64,000 bases of DNA from assembly GCA_947000775.1 (NCBI GenBank), contig CAMQGK010000341.1, positions 3,627,501-3,691,500 on the forward strand, written 5' to 3'. Source of the stretch: Pterois miles (lineage: Eukaryota; Chordata; Actinopteri; Perciformes; Scorpaenidae). The stretch's first letter is position 1, and every line of letters starts with the position of its first letter. The translations under genes and the position numbers were made by a program. Shown here piece after piece: positions 23,113 through 33,950 of the stretch. The notes beneath the pieces were generated by a model that was not told the origin of the DNA, searched no databases, and saw only the letters and a program-made list of their open reading frames with translations.

Positions 23113-23622
23113 TATATTGTCTATATGAAGTAACCACGTGGTGAAGCCTCTTTTGTGTTCTCCTGTTTGAATTAAATACTTGCCAAATGGAAAGTATTTT
23201 CTCATTTTTAAAACTTGAAACGAACAGTTTGAAGTGAAATTATGGAGAAAAGAAATAAATATAGGCCAAGTGTACCAAGTGTGCGTTTGTCTTGTCTTTA
23301 GTCCGGTTGTTCTCCGACTTCAGGGCTCTTTTGGATGTCTGAGGCTGCCTCACATCAGACGAACCTGAGCTCTGACGTGTCGCTGTATTAGAGCCGTTCA
23401 TTTGGTTGCTTGCATTTCCAAAACGGGACAGACCTGAGGTCGCGGTGCTGAGTCAGGTCTGCTCAGACCCGAACCAGCAGAGGTGTGTGGACATGATCAT
23501 GTTGCTGAAGTGGCCAACCACCAAGATGCCCGCCGGCTGCTCTGAGCTGTTGATCTTACCCGGCAAAATAAGCAGTCGCTCACTGAACCAGACAGGAGTT
23601 TATAGTGGAGGTCTCCTGGGGA
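23113..23622. other. Intronic stretch, no gene
   Basis: No repeat or coding similarity recognised. Confidence 0.5.
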
Positions 23623-24090
23623 AATGACACTCACAGACATATATGTGAATTATGTATGTGTATGTACCATAAGACTTTACAACCAACTTTTTCCAGAGTC
23701 CATTGACCCCACTCAGGAGAATTTAAACATGTGTGTGAGTGGAGCGGGACAATGAATAGCCAGACCCTGTTGGGTCCAGATAAGGAACCAGGATAAGCGT
23801 GGGAGTGTCGTCATGGAGGAGTTCACTCCCAAGAGCCATAACTATCGAGGATGGGAAAGCCAGAGGGGGACACCTCCCACCCAATCCCACTGAGGAGGCC
23901 AAGGACTCATTTATAAGATTCCCGAAGAGTCACCCCCGGGGGTTCAGTCCCGTCACGAACATTCATATGTAGTAGTGCAATGGAGCCTCTTCTGCTTGTT
24001 TTCGGTCATTCGGACATAGTTCTGGTCCTGTCAGCTACAGAGGACCCCTCTTTTGGCTGAATTTTATCTGAGACATTTATTGTGGTCGCC
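23623..24090 (+). mobile_element. Possible solo LTR-like element
   Basis: The block starts near TGACACTCACAG. It contains a TATA-like tttataagattcc at about 23911 and then GC-rich transcribed-looking sequence (cccgaagagtcacccccggg). This organisation is unlike its AT-rich surroundings and resembles an LTR. I cannot find a partner LTR, internal gag/pol sequence or a 4-6 bp target duplication, so this is tentative. Confidence 0.3.
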
Positions 24091-24466
24091 TTGGATCTTT
24101 CCTCTCAGTACAAGAGGTAAAAATCACCTCCAGTCAAAGAGCGCCACAGGGATGGCCAACCAGGAAGTTAGTGTTGCCTTCAACAAAAAGCCAGTTGGAT
24201 TTTTCAATTTGGGTTTTGGATTATTGCCGAAAATAAGCAGTGCAGAAGTAAAAAGCTAACGTTAGGCTATAAATGAACTACACTATGGTCATTATGATGA
24301 CATTTAGTCTCATTTAGCCACTTGTTAGCAACCGCCTTTTTCTAGACAAATAAAAGCTTCAAAATTCACAAGGGGGATATTTATATGTTATGTCATAGAA
24401 CAAGGTGTTAACATTTTTTAAACTTGTGTTAACCACAGACCTTATTTAATGCATCTAACCTAAAAT
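24091..24466. other. Intronic stretch, no gene
   Basis: No feature recognised between the LTR-like block and the LINE fragment. Confidence 0.45.
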
Positions 24467-24740
24467 TTGCTGCTGCTCCTTTGCATTAAAAGGAGCCAGT
24501 TGAGGTGGTCCGGGCATCTGGTAAGGATGCGCCTCCTCAGGGAGGTGTTCCAGGCACGACCAGCTGGGAGGAGGCCCCAGGGGAGACCCAGGACCAGGTG
24601 GAGGGATCATATCTCCACACTGGCCTGGGAACGCCTCGGGATCCCCAGTCAGAGCTGGTTAATGTGGGCCGGGAAAGGAAGTCTGGGGTCCCCTGCTGGA
24701 GCTGTGGCCCCCATGACCCGACCTGGATAAGAGGCTGATG
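24467..24740 (+). pseudogene. Non-LTR retrotransposon C-terminal fragment (RTE/Rex-like)
   Basis: The frame contains RSQLRWSGHLVRM, GRRPQGRPRTRWRDHIS and LAWERLGIPSQ, the signature tail of a widespread fish LINE polyprotein. It ends just past cccgacctggataagaggct, matching the inverted copy at 21064 across the last ~110 bp. The first part of the LINE is absent, giving a 5'-truncated insertion. A frame change splits the last third, where the neighbouring frame carries the better match. Confidence 0.85.
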
Positions 24741-27700
24741 ATGAGTGACCTACACCACTCTATTGTTGCTTTAGCCTTAAACATTAGGAGGCGTTTGAGA
24801 GCTCAAATCTACTTGTTAGGTATTTGATCTGTCTTTGCTGCCACTTTCTGTCGCCCTCATAATGTAGTGTAGTGCACGTTTGATTTGCCACACTGTGCCA
24901 ACGGTAACATGTTTATTTAATACTGAAGTAAATGTGGAAACCATAACTGGGTTATTTTAACACATTTACTGCGTGACATTTACATGTATCAACCCAAAAC
25001 TGGGTTACCTGAGTAACCGGGTTAAAGGACTTGTAAACATACAGGGTGGATAGAGGTGGTAATCTGGCAGACTCACAGTGTACCGATGTCACGACGCTGT
25101 TCATAGACGCCAGAGTCCTGCAGCCTCGGGGCCATGAGGCTTCAGCTGCAGCCGTCCCCCGTTTGGACAGGAATGTTAGTTACCTGATGTCTCAGCCCCC
25201 CAGCCAGAAGACACTCGGTGGATTTCCCCAGCCAGACCCCCATGTCTTGACTTGCTTGGCTGTTCGTTGCTTTGGAGGATGAATTTGGTGGATGTTGGGT
25301 GTATTTCTGGTATTTTCAGATCAAATGTTCATTGATTTTGTGTGTATTAAACAAAGAATGTCAGTGAGTCTTTGTTTTGTAGCTCCTGTGAGAATGAAAG
25401 AGAGGGTTCTCCTAAAGCTGCTCTTATTATCGATATAATAATATCCCCCTCCTGCTGTTAACATAGTTTGTGGAGGACTAATGTTCAGACTGTTGTTTTG
25501 CAGTGTCACATCACAGTCTGTCTTCACGCATTAAATTCAAGCTCAAGCTCAAAGGTTCGGCTCACACAGATCACAAAAAGAATCTCTGTGGGATCTAGCC
25601 ATACAGATAACTAGCTAGATTTTCAATATTACACAAGATTATGCACAAAAACTTTGCATCAGCAGTGTTATTTCAGACAACAGGCAGAAAGAAGAAGAAA
25701 AGTACCTTTTCAGAGAGTTTTACTAATCATGATAATCTTGGTGGTCTTCTAAGTAAATGAGGTAAAGTCAAGTACAGACATTTAGGAAAAAAAAAGCATT
25801 CAGTGTAATGTAATGTTGTGAAATGCGTTTACAATCAAGGACATTTTGGTCAGTTGGACCAGTTGTTGAGTCAGATGTTGAGATACAAGCAAATAATGAA
25901 GTGTTTAAAACCAGGATGGCGTCAACAAGACAGACCATATTTGTTTTCTACTGACTTGAGGAAGGTGAACTAATAACAAGTGAGCCTGTAAATAGATTAT
26001 TTCCATTAGTATCAAAAGGGCAAAACCTTTGGCTCTGCTTTAGTAGAGGTCAAGCAGTGAGGCATGCTCAGTGTTGCCTTGTTTTAGAAAGTATTTGATC
26101 ATCTAATCATCATCTAAGAACTTCACATCAGCCAAAATCATAAGTTTTGACATGGAGATGTGATTGTGTTTAACTCCCTGTAAGCTGTTTGATAGTGCTG
26201 CACATCATGACCTTTTTTCTCTGTTCACATTTTGATGTGGTCGGAAAGTTTGCAGCTTCTTGCTTACTTCTCATGTTTTTATCAAACTGTCTGGTTGAGG
26301 CTGACCCATGTGGGTTTTATTGCTCTAAACCAGAGCTGTGCTCTTCTCTTAACTTTGCCGTCAAGGTGTGGAGAGTCTTCTTGAAGTGGTTAACGTCTGA
26401 TAGTTTGCAGAAAGAGGTTTGACAGCGTGTCATGAAAGTGTTGGTATTTATACCTGGAATCAGTGATCAGTTTATGAGCCGTACTGAAGCTTGCGTCAGC
26501 GCTGTTTTTCAGAGGAGTTTGGCTTACTTTCATCGTATAAACCTGAAGTGTGTTCGCTTAGCAGCAGAAGGCCTTCTGCCCACTTAGGTTTTATCTATGA
26601 TCCACTTCACTTACATACGACGCTCTGCTGTGATGATGTGAGTTTTACTGTGTTTGTTAGTCACACATGCACACATCCTGCTGTGTTTTCTCTCAGAGTC
26701 TGATGGGGAGACACAAACTGAATGATTATAGAAGTGCTATTTTATCTCCAAAGATGCCAAACCTCTCGAGTAAAAGAGCGGTGGCTCGCAGCCTGTTGTG
26801 TTGCAGAAAAATGACCTTGTGTCCTCCACATTAAACCAAAGAGCTGCAGGGCGTGTTCAGAGAAATGCACGGATGCAGGATGCATAAAATGATAAGCTGC
26901 TCACAGACATCACATGTCTCTACATCCTCAGATCCCTGGTCTTTTGCTGCCACTGTCTTACTGAGTTACTGTGAGCTGATTTGATGCTCTCTCTTTGCCT
27001 TTAAAAAATCGTCACTTTAACTTGAGCTTTTTCCATGACTGTTTTGGTCAATATTGAGGTCACAATTATTTGGAAACATCATGCATAGAGAGAAAATTTT
27101 GAAGTTAAATACATCAATCTGGTGCACTTTTAGAGCAACATTAAGAGCCTAGATCTGTGAACAGTGACACAGCAAAAACACCCACGAGAGGTGGTAACTG
27201 AGACGGGGTCGAGTGGCCAGGTCCGGACCAGGGGTGCCGTAAAGCACCACCTCCACCCCGGGCCTAGAACCTGTCACGGCACACGACGAAGGAAAGACGT
27301 CAGGGAGACTTCCCACGAAGGTGCACTGATGTAAAGGAAAGAGGTGCACCGGACTTATAACACAAGACAAAACGAGAGCGTCGCTGCAAACATAATGTGG
27401 CCCATTAATCCTTTTATGTTGATGATCTTGTTTTCATAAAAGTCAAAATGGATTCGACATGCTGTGATGAACTTGTTTTGTCAGTTAGACATAAACATCC
27501 ATTTTAGACGTGTGGAAGGTCTTTATTAGCAAGCTGTAGCCTCTCCGGACGTCGAGATTCTTTGCATCTGCCGTGTTGCCGTCGTGGTTCATTAATCCAG
27601 TGAAAGAGGCTTCTCCAGCCGGGCTCTTCGCTCTTCACACTCCCTTCATCCCCTGCAGAGACCTCTGTGCTCACCAGTTCACCTCTTATATTTTCCCCAT

Positions 27701-28350
27701 ACACTCTCAGCCACACATTCCCAGCAGGACGGGTGTTTATTTAACTCTAAGCCTTTGATGGAGAGTGCTTATTGTCTCTGGTCCACGTACAGTCCATTGT
27801 TTTCTTTCCACCGTGGCCCAGCCTGAAAACGTCTGGCCAAGTCATCAAGCAGAGCCTGGTACTCACTATGCTTGTGACTACACTTTTCCTCTGGCCTCTT
27901 GTTCTTCCTGGTTTCCCGCTCTGGAGGCGTGCAGTTGGTCCGAGCACCTGGATGGTATTACCGTATGCTGTGCTTCTATACATATCAGGAAGATTTGGAC
28001 GTAAATATACATTTTTTGTGAATTAAAAAGCATGTTCACGCATCAGTCAGAGTGTCGGTATATCTCCCATCACTCCGAACTACGTCTGGTTTCTCTCAAC
28101 AACTAGCTAAGCCACAATGGAAAACTCCCTCCCAATGAACATCAGTGTTTGACACCCTCCGGTTCCCATTTAAGGCAAGCTAAGACGTACGCTGATAAAG
28201 CAATACATAATTCACACACATGCGCTAATACACACTCGCTACTGGCTCTCCATCACTACTGAAAGCTTGATAGCTCCTGTTATATGTCACATGGCACTCC
28301 AAAGAGTTTCAGCTTTGCATTTATTCTACTGGAGAAAGCATAGTGTGAAC
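24741..28350. other. 3.6-kb intronic stretch with no recognised repeat or gene
   Basis: This is one of the longest parts of intron 1 in which I identify no mobile element. Frames up to 84 codons are present without domain similarity. The stretch 27170-27370 is GC-richer (cggggtcgagtggccaggtc) and may be an unrecognised repeat. Confidence 0.45.
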
Positions 28351-28355
28351 TAGAG

Positions 28356-29143
28356 CAGCCACGGACCGGTTTCATGTAAGACAATATTTTCATGGACCGG
28401 CCTTCGAGGTGTGGTGGATAAATATGATGAAATAAAATGATACTACCGGCAGGAAACAAATATAAAGTGCAGAAAAAAATACAACTCCCCATTACGGTAA
28501 ATTAGTGGGAGCTTTGAGCTTGTTTCTCTGCAACGAGCCGGCCGGTCCAGTTTAGGGGTAATGGGAGACAGTGACACCCAAAGTGTGTTCCTGATGTCCA
28601 GTCTACTCTGTAATGTTGTTTTGGTCGCTGTCACTGCAGAAAACCCACAAAGACGGGATGTTGGAAATTGAAGCAGGGCTTTTTTGATGATCTCAGGGTA
28701 TTCTGCCTTGATTTTAATGCGGCAGAGTTGTTGTCTGAAACATACTTTTAAAGCCTTTTAAGGACTCCATGTGCTGAAGCAGTTTTGGAGGCTTCATTGC
28801 CTCATTTGCCAGCCTGTTGCCACATATTATGCTCGTGACAATCACCTGTAGCGATAAACTCATATTGTCTTTGAAATGCAGCCTTGTTTTTTCTTGGAAG
28901 TCGTCGGCTCTTCTTCTTCTGTCTCTCCAATGATGTTTGTTAATTGCTCATTTGTGCTGCTTGTGGGCTTCATTTTTGTGGAAACATATCACGTGTCCGA
29001 GACGAGCGTCTTTACGTGTCATGAGGCACAGACAGATCTGGGAATTTTTCAAAATAAAACATCTTTCAGACTCTGATAATCAATAAAATATTTTTTTATC
29101 CATTCTGTCTGTGCGACCCGGTACCGGTCCTGTGGCCCAGTGG
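28356..29143 (-). pseudogene. Decayed hAT element with ZBED5-like transposase pieces
   Basis: The left edge has acggaccggtttcatgtaag and catggaccggcctt; the right edge has cgacccggtaccggtcctgt. Both are typical termini of Charlie-type hATs. On the minus strand, sequence near 28780-28850 reads ICGNRLANEAMKPPKLLQHM, a BED-finger remnant. Positions 28443-28634 read MTATKTTLQSRLDIRNTLWV then SLSPITPKLD, the C-terminal end of ZBED5-like transposases. The central catalytic region is missing and stop codons interrupt the rest. No intact frame survives. Confidence 0.8.
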
Positions 29144-29764
29144 ATGTGTGCTGTATACGCAGAGCATGGAAACATGTTGATTTTGTGGCTGTTGCTGGTC
29201 ATTTTGTTGTGCTGCATCCAATATGTGCATGTTGTTCTCCTCCCTCAGATGCAAATCGAGGGCCAGCTGCTCAGGCGGGTGGTAATGAGTGTTACTCCTC
29301 AGCAAGCTGCTGTGGTGTTGGAGCCTGGCGCCTGCTTTAATTACTGCATCATTAGTCCTCCCACTCTCAGCCTCACTTCTGGAGAAAACCAAGGCCCAGA
29401 ACAGTCTGAACATCACGTTAGTACTGGATTCTGAAACAGCGAAATCAGCCTGACTCAGCAGTGTCGCACCTTAGCACTGAACTGTGGCGACCTGTCTCTC
29501 TCTGTTTAACATGTCCTCCATAACAGTGCACGTGCACAGCATTTTGAGGTTTTCTAATATTAATTGCATACACATTAGTTTCCTTGAACACCCCTGTAAG
29601 GTTTTGAGGTGATGGACTCTTACAACCAGGACCGGGAGCAGCAACAGACCAGCCAGGACGTTTCCAGAGCTCAGATTTTTACACAACTGGGTAACACATG
29701 AGGTGACGCTCAACCTGATTTCCTCTCTCTCTCACACCACACACCTGGTGCCTTCAGATGTGGT
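29144..29764. other. Intronic stretch, no gene
   Basis: Overlapping frames on both strands at 29096-29434 (about 106 codons each) have no recognisable domain. The plus-strand frame includes a hydrophobic run (LILWLLLVILLCCIQ) with no supporting context. Confidence 0.45.
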
Positions 29765-30205
29765 CATTTTACCGTGTTTACGAGTTGGGTCGATCTGAAC
29801 GTCCCCTCATGTCGTATTCACGACCTCATCAGCGGAAAGTTTCTGAAAGCTCCGAGTTCACGACTTGTGACGTGTTTGTTGACGTTGTGAGAAATGGAGG
29901 AGCCCATGGAAGTTGATTTATCGCTGCATAATAAGTTAATATGTTGTTTTCCTGATAATCTTATAATCTGTCTGAGCAAAATGTTGATATTCTCAACGAC
30001 CTCATCTTTCTCCTCTGTCACTGTGTCTTTACATTTCCTGCATCATGTTACCCACTAGCTAGCTTGCTAAACTGTTAGCCTCCGTGGCTTGTAGACTCGG
30101 ACAGGAACGTTAATACTGCCGTTGCTTAGCAGCAGCGTTCTTCACGACTTCACCACTTAAAGGCAGCGTATGTCGTGTTCATGACTTCCCACGTTGTAAA
30201 TAAAA
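29765..30205. mobile_element. Small inverted-ended element (MITE-like)
   Basis: Ends with acgagttgggtcg...tgtcgtattcacgac and gtcgtgttcatgacttccca are imperfectly inverted about 400 bp apart. The interior block aaaatgttgatattctcaac plus gacctcatctttctcc recurs at about 10830. No coding sequence and no clear target duplication. Confidence 0.5.
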
Positions 30206-31560
30206 TCATGAGTTCCATTTAAAGTTCCATACCAACAATGAAAAGCAAATATCCACTCCCACAATCAGCTAAAATTAGTGCACAATATAACATTAATATT
30301 TACCTACAACACACAAATGAATATCACATAATACAAATCAAATAATATGCATGATAAATTGAAGAAATGAAAGCCAACTTAACAGACAGACTCCTCTCCC
30401 CTCTCTCTTCTCTGGCACTTGGTTCAGCCTGTCAGACTTACTGAAATCAGCTGGAGCTGGTTTCAGGTGTGCTCCCTGAAAAACAGTCCCCCGGATGTAG
30501 GCCTCAGAAAGAGAGTTCCTAGAGGAGTATATAAATAAATAAGAAATAGCAAGTTATACTCAATAACACACTGTAAAGTAGCCGTAAGCACATAGAGATG
30601 CATGTTTATCCTGTGAGGCAGCTATAGCTGATAAATGATGAATCATATTGCACCGCTGTCATATAAAATGTAAGGATGTTTCTTTTAACCCTTTAATCGA
30701 TAGCATTAATCGGGTAAAATGCTTAATGCCGTTTAAACGCTTTCCTAAAATAAGACAACAAACAGCTGAACGTTGTGTTAATTAGAGTGATAGCGATCAC
30801 AGTTGTGAACTAACCGGCGGGGTGAAGCTGCAGCTCTGTTCACTGTGCTGATGTTCCTGAGTGGTGAACAGCTGGGTGGGAGTGGGACCACTCCCCACTG
30901 ATTTCTCCTTTGTTTCTGGAGTTGTCACTGGGGCTTTGCCAGTTTTCCAGCACACGGGTGTGCATTTGGGCAGAGTGTGCGTATGTATGTGTTTGTGTGT
31001 GGTCCCTCTCGCTGCCTTGTCGTCCCTGGCCTTTGCAGAGGGTTATCACTTGGTCTTCCACTAGCGACAGCAAAGTTTCCACTACGGACAGCTCGAACAA
31101 TGCCGACCCTCCCTCGTCTCTCCACCGCTTCAGCTAAATATAAACCTCAACCACGAGTGTATCTTTGTCTAAGACGTCCTATTTTTTTCTTTATGCTGTT
31201 GCCGGAAAAAGGTCCCATGTTCCCGGGCCTGGGAAATGCTGTGACAGTTAAGCACGTCGCCTCAAATTTCCTCTTCCAGTGACAAAAACAGCGAAACTGA
31301 AGGGGCATTTACTAACGACTGACGTTTAAATGTTTGAACTTGGGCTGTTCGACTAGTTTAAAAGCAAGAAAACACACAGACAAAACTTTACATAATTTAA
31401 TATCTAACTTTAAACATTGTCTGAGAAATTCTTCCATATATTATATGAGCCATTTGAAGTTGTTAATCACATTTTCAATAACAAAGTTGTGTTTTAAATG
31501 CTGCTGAAATCAATATACCAGAGTGGCTCTGGTTGTTTGATTCATTGAGCTAGCTGGTGT
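30206..31560. other. Intronic stretch, no gene
   Basis: AT-rich at 30225-30370. Small frames at 30840-31282 on both strands have no similarity. Confidence 0.45.
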
Positions 31561-31896
31561 TTTCGCTAACACTAATCGATTAGTTGTCAACTAGTACATT
31601 AATCGCCTACCTATTTTGATAATCTATTAATCAGTTTGGGTAACCTTTTTAAAGAAAGAAAAAAAGAAAGAAAAAAAGTCAAAATTTCAGCTTCTTTAAT
31701 GTGAATATTTTCTGGTTTCTTTCCTCCTCCGTGACAGTAAACTGAATATCTTTGAGTTGTGGACAAAATGAGACGTTTGAGGACGTTGTTTTGGGCTTTA
31801 GGAAACCATTTTCTGACATTTTATACAAAACAACTAATCGAAAAAATAATCAACAGATAAGTCAACAGTGAAAATAATTGTTAGTTGCAGCCTAGT
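31561..31896 (-). mobile_element. Common fish MITE (gggctgcaactaac family)
   Basis: Right end ataattgttagttgcagcct, left end taatcgattag-type inverted motifs, and interior agcttctttaatgtgaatat, cagtaaactgaatatctttg and accattttctgacattttat. A related copy is at 53995-54212 in the same orientation, and one terminus is at 42419. It is a non-coding DNA-transposon derivative. Confidence 0.7.
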
Positions 31897-32036
31897 AGAC
31901 CGAGAGTGGAGGAAAAATATATAATCACAGATTCTGCTTTTGATTTCAGTGATCAAGATTGGAAGCAGAGTTTGAGCGATTTATTATTTAGAATCGAAAT
32001 CAAAGTATTTCTGGTGACGATTAGTGAGGGTTATAA

Positions 32037-32385
32037 CTAGGGTTGTTATAATTAACCAATCAACATTAAACATTTTAACCGATTAACACTAGTGGCTCAT
32101 CACTTTAAGGAGAAAAGCTGGACAGTGAATGCAGCACCGTGGCTGCTACAGTAACTCTCCTGACGGTGAACCGGAGACAGTGAACGCAGCACCGTGGCTG
32201 CTACAGTAACTCTCCTGACGGTGAACCGGAGGCAGTGAACGCAGCACCGTGGCTGCTACAGTAACTTTCCTGACGGTGAACCGGAGGCAGTGAACGCAGC
32301 ACCGTGGCTGCTACAGTAACTTTCCTGACGGTGAACTGGAGGCAGTGAACGCAGCACCGTGGCTGCTACAGTACCTCTGCTGTAT
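32037..32385 (-). mobile_element. Copy C1 of the 55-bp-repeat hAT-like family, linker deleted
   Basis: It begins TAGGGTTGTTATAATTAACC, matching the inverted right terminus of the copy at 49065-49584 (TAGGGATGTTTATAAT when inverted). It continues with ctcatcactttaaggagaaa as in copy B, then joins directly to five 55-bp units without the linker seen in copy B. The left terminus is missing beyond 32385. Units here carry gaaccggaggcagtg variants that are rare in other copies. Confidence 0.7.
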
Positions 32386-33540
32386 CAGAGGTGCGTTTCA
32401 TCGATACGAGCTAAAGATTTTATCTCTGGAGCAGTAAACATTTGTTTGTAACCTGAGAGGTTAACAGTAAAGCGGTGATTTCAGGGGTATTGACAGGCTG
32501 TAGATTAAAGGAAGAAGACTTCACACTTGGCAGCCTCACACATACTCCTATCTGAAGGGTTGCCCTGGCCATTCGCCCACAGCCTGTCAGCTCCTTCAGA
32601 CCAGTCGGTCGGTCGGTCGGGCTGCCTGGGACAGGACAGCCCTGAGATGCCTGTCCACTCACCAGCTGAACAGATGGCACCGTCTCCACCTGGCCTGCTT
32701 CACGGGGTTTTATTACTCACTTTGGCCAGTGACAGGCTAGTTAGAAAGGGAGGACAAATGCCCAGTGAAAAGGAGTACATTTATCCACCTGCTAATGTTC
32801 ATCATTTAGCTTTTATAGGTATTTACTCTGTCTGGATGATAGATGGAAACCTTGTTAAATCGTGTACGTAAAAAATTTAAATGTATGTTCTTGGACAAGC
32901 CGTGCTTCAGTTGGGTTGTAGAAAGACTCCAGCTGTACTGAACCACTAACGTAGTAGGGCAGGAATAAAGTCATGAACTTGGACTATTTACAGCTGTCCC
33001 ATAGACATAAAACTGTCAGACACAAAGTAGAAGACGGGTTTACAAGGTTTGGCATCTGGTTTGTGCTCCTGTCTTGTAAAATGTGTTAAAAACGATAGCC
33101 TGGCTGCGTCCTCATGTGGCACACCTTTATTATCTTTATATCTAGATCTTGACCCCTTACTGTAAATCCCTACCGGTAGTTCGCTAACCTGCCTTGACCA
33201 GGCTGACCCACAGCAGACGTTTACTGAACCAAAGAAGTCTTCATGTCGGCTCCAATGGGAGGAAATCAACCGCACTGACTGATATCTTGTTTTTCTTACC
33301 CTGTATAGAGAGTGAGGGGAATCTTCCTGTAGGTAAACAGAAAAGCTGACAGACAGATCAATGTAGATAGGGGTAATAAGTTCAAATCACACGTGTGGTG
33401 TATTTGTGTGATTTAAACAACTGTCTGTGTAGACGCTTCAATTAACATGACAAAAATAGACAAAGAGTAGAAAAACAGGGTTTCCGTGTCAGAGTGTGGA
33501 TTTAGTCAATCGTATCAGTTCTGTAATGGTGGAGATGCAA
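32386..33540. other. Intronic stretch, no gene
   Basis: Includes a short (GGTC)n run near 32606-32622. No coding similarity recognised. Confidence 0.45.
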
Positions 33541-33554
33541 AGGGCTGTGTTTGG

Positions 33555-33950
33555 TTTTGGTCGACTGCCACAGTAACTGTCGTGACGGTGAGCTGGAGAC
33601 AGTGAACGCAGCACCGCGGCTGCTATAGTAACTCTTGTGACGGTGAACTGGAGACAGTGAACGCAGCACCGTGGCTGCTACAGTAACTGTCCTGATGGTG
33701 AACTGGAGACAGTGAACGCAGCACCGTGGCTGCTACAGTAACTCTCGTGACGGTGAACTGGAGACAGTGAATGCAGCACCGTGGCTGCTACAGTAACTGT
33801 CCTGATGGTGAACTGGAGACAGTGAACGCAGCACCGTGGCTGCTACAGTAACTGTCCTGATGGTGAACTGGAGACAGTGAATGCAGCACCGTGGCTGCTA
33901 CAGTAACTGATGAACTGTTGACTCAGTTGGCTGTTGTGCTCATTTATGTG
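33555..33950 (-). mobile_element. Copy C2 of the 55-bp-repeat hAT-like family, array with both edges
   Basis: Six full 55-bp units lie between two recognisable edges. The left edge (tgtttggttttgg, gactgccacagtaactgtcg, tgacggtgagctgg, accgcggctgctatagtaac) matches the inverted array edge of the copy at 45155 almost exactly. The right edge (tgaactgttgactcagttgg, ctgttgtgctc) matches the start of the copy A array. Terminal sequences outside these edges are lost. Units alternate between gtcctgatgg and ctcgtgacgg types, hinting at a dimeric higher-order repeat. Confidence 0.75.

Noticed and set aside
24467..24730. Possible host gene with an RNA-binding-like basic region
   Set aside because: The GHLVRM / RGRPRTRWRD signature belongs to a fish LINE tail, and a second inverted copy lies at 21064.
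29096..29434. Overlapping ~106-codon frames on both strands
   Set aside because: Neither has a recognisable domain; the hydrophobic run on the plus strand has no further support.
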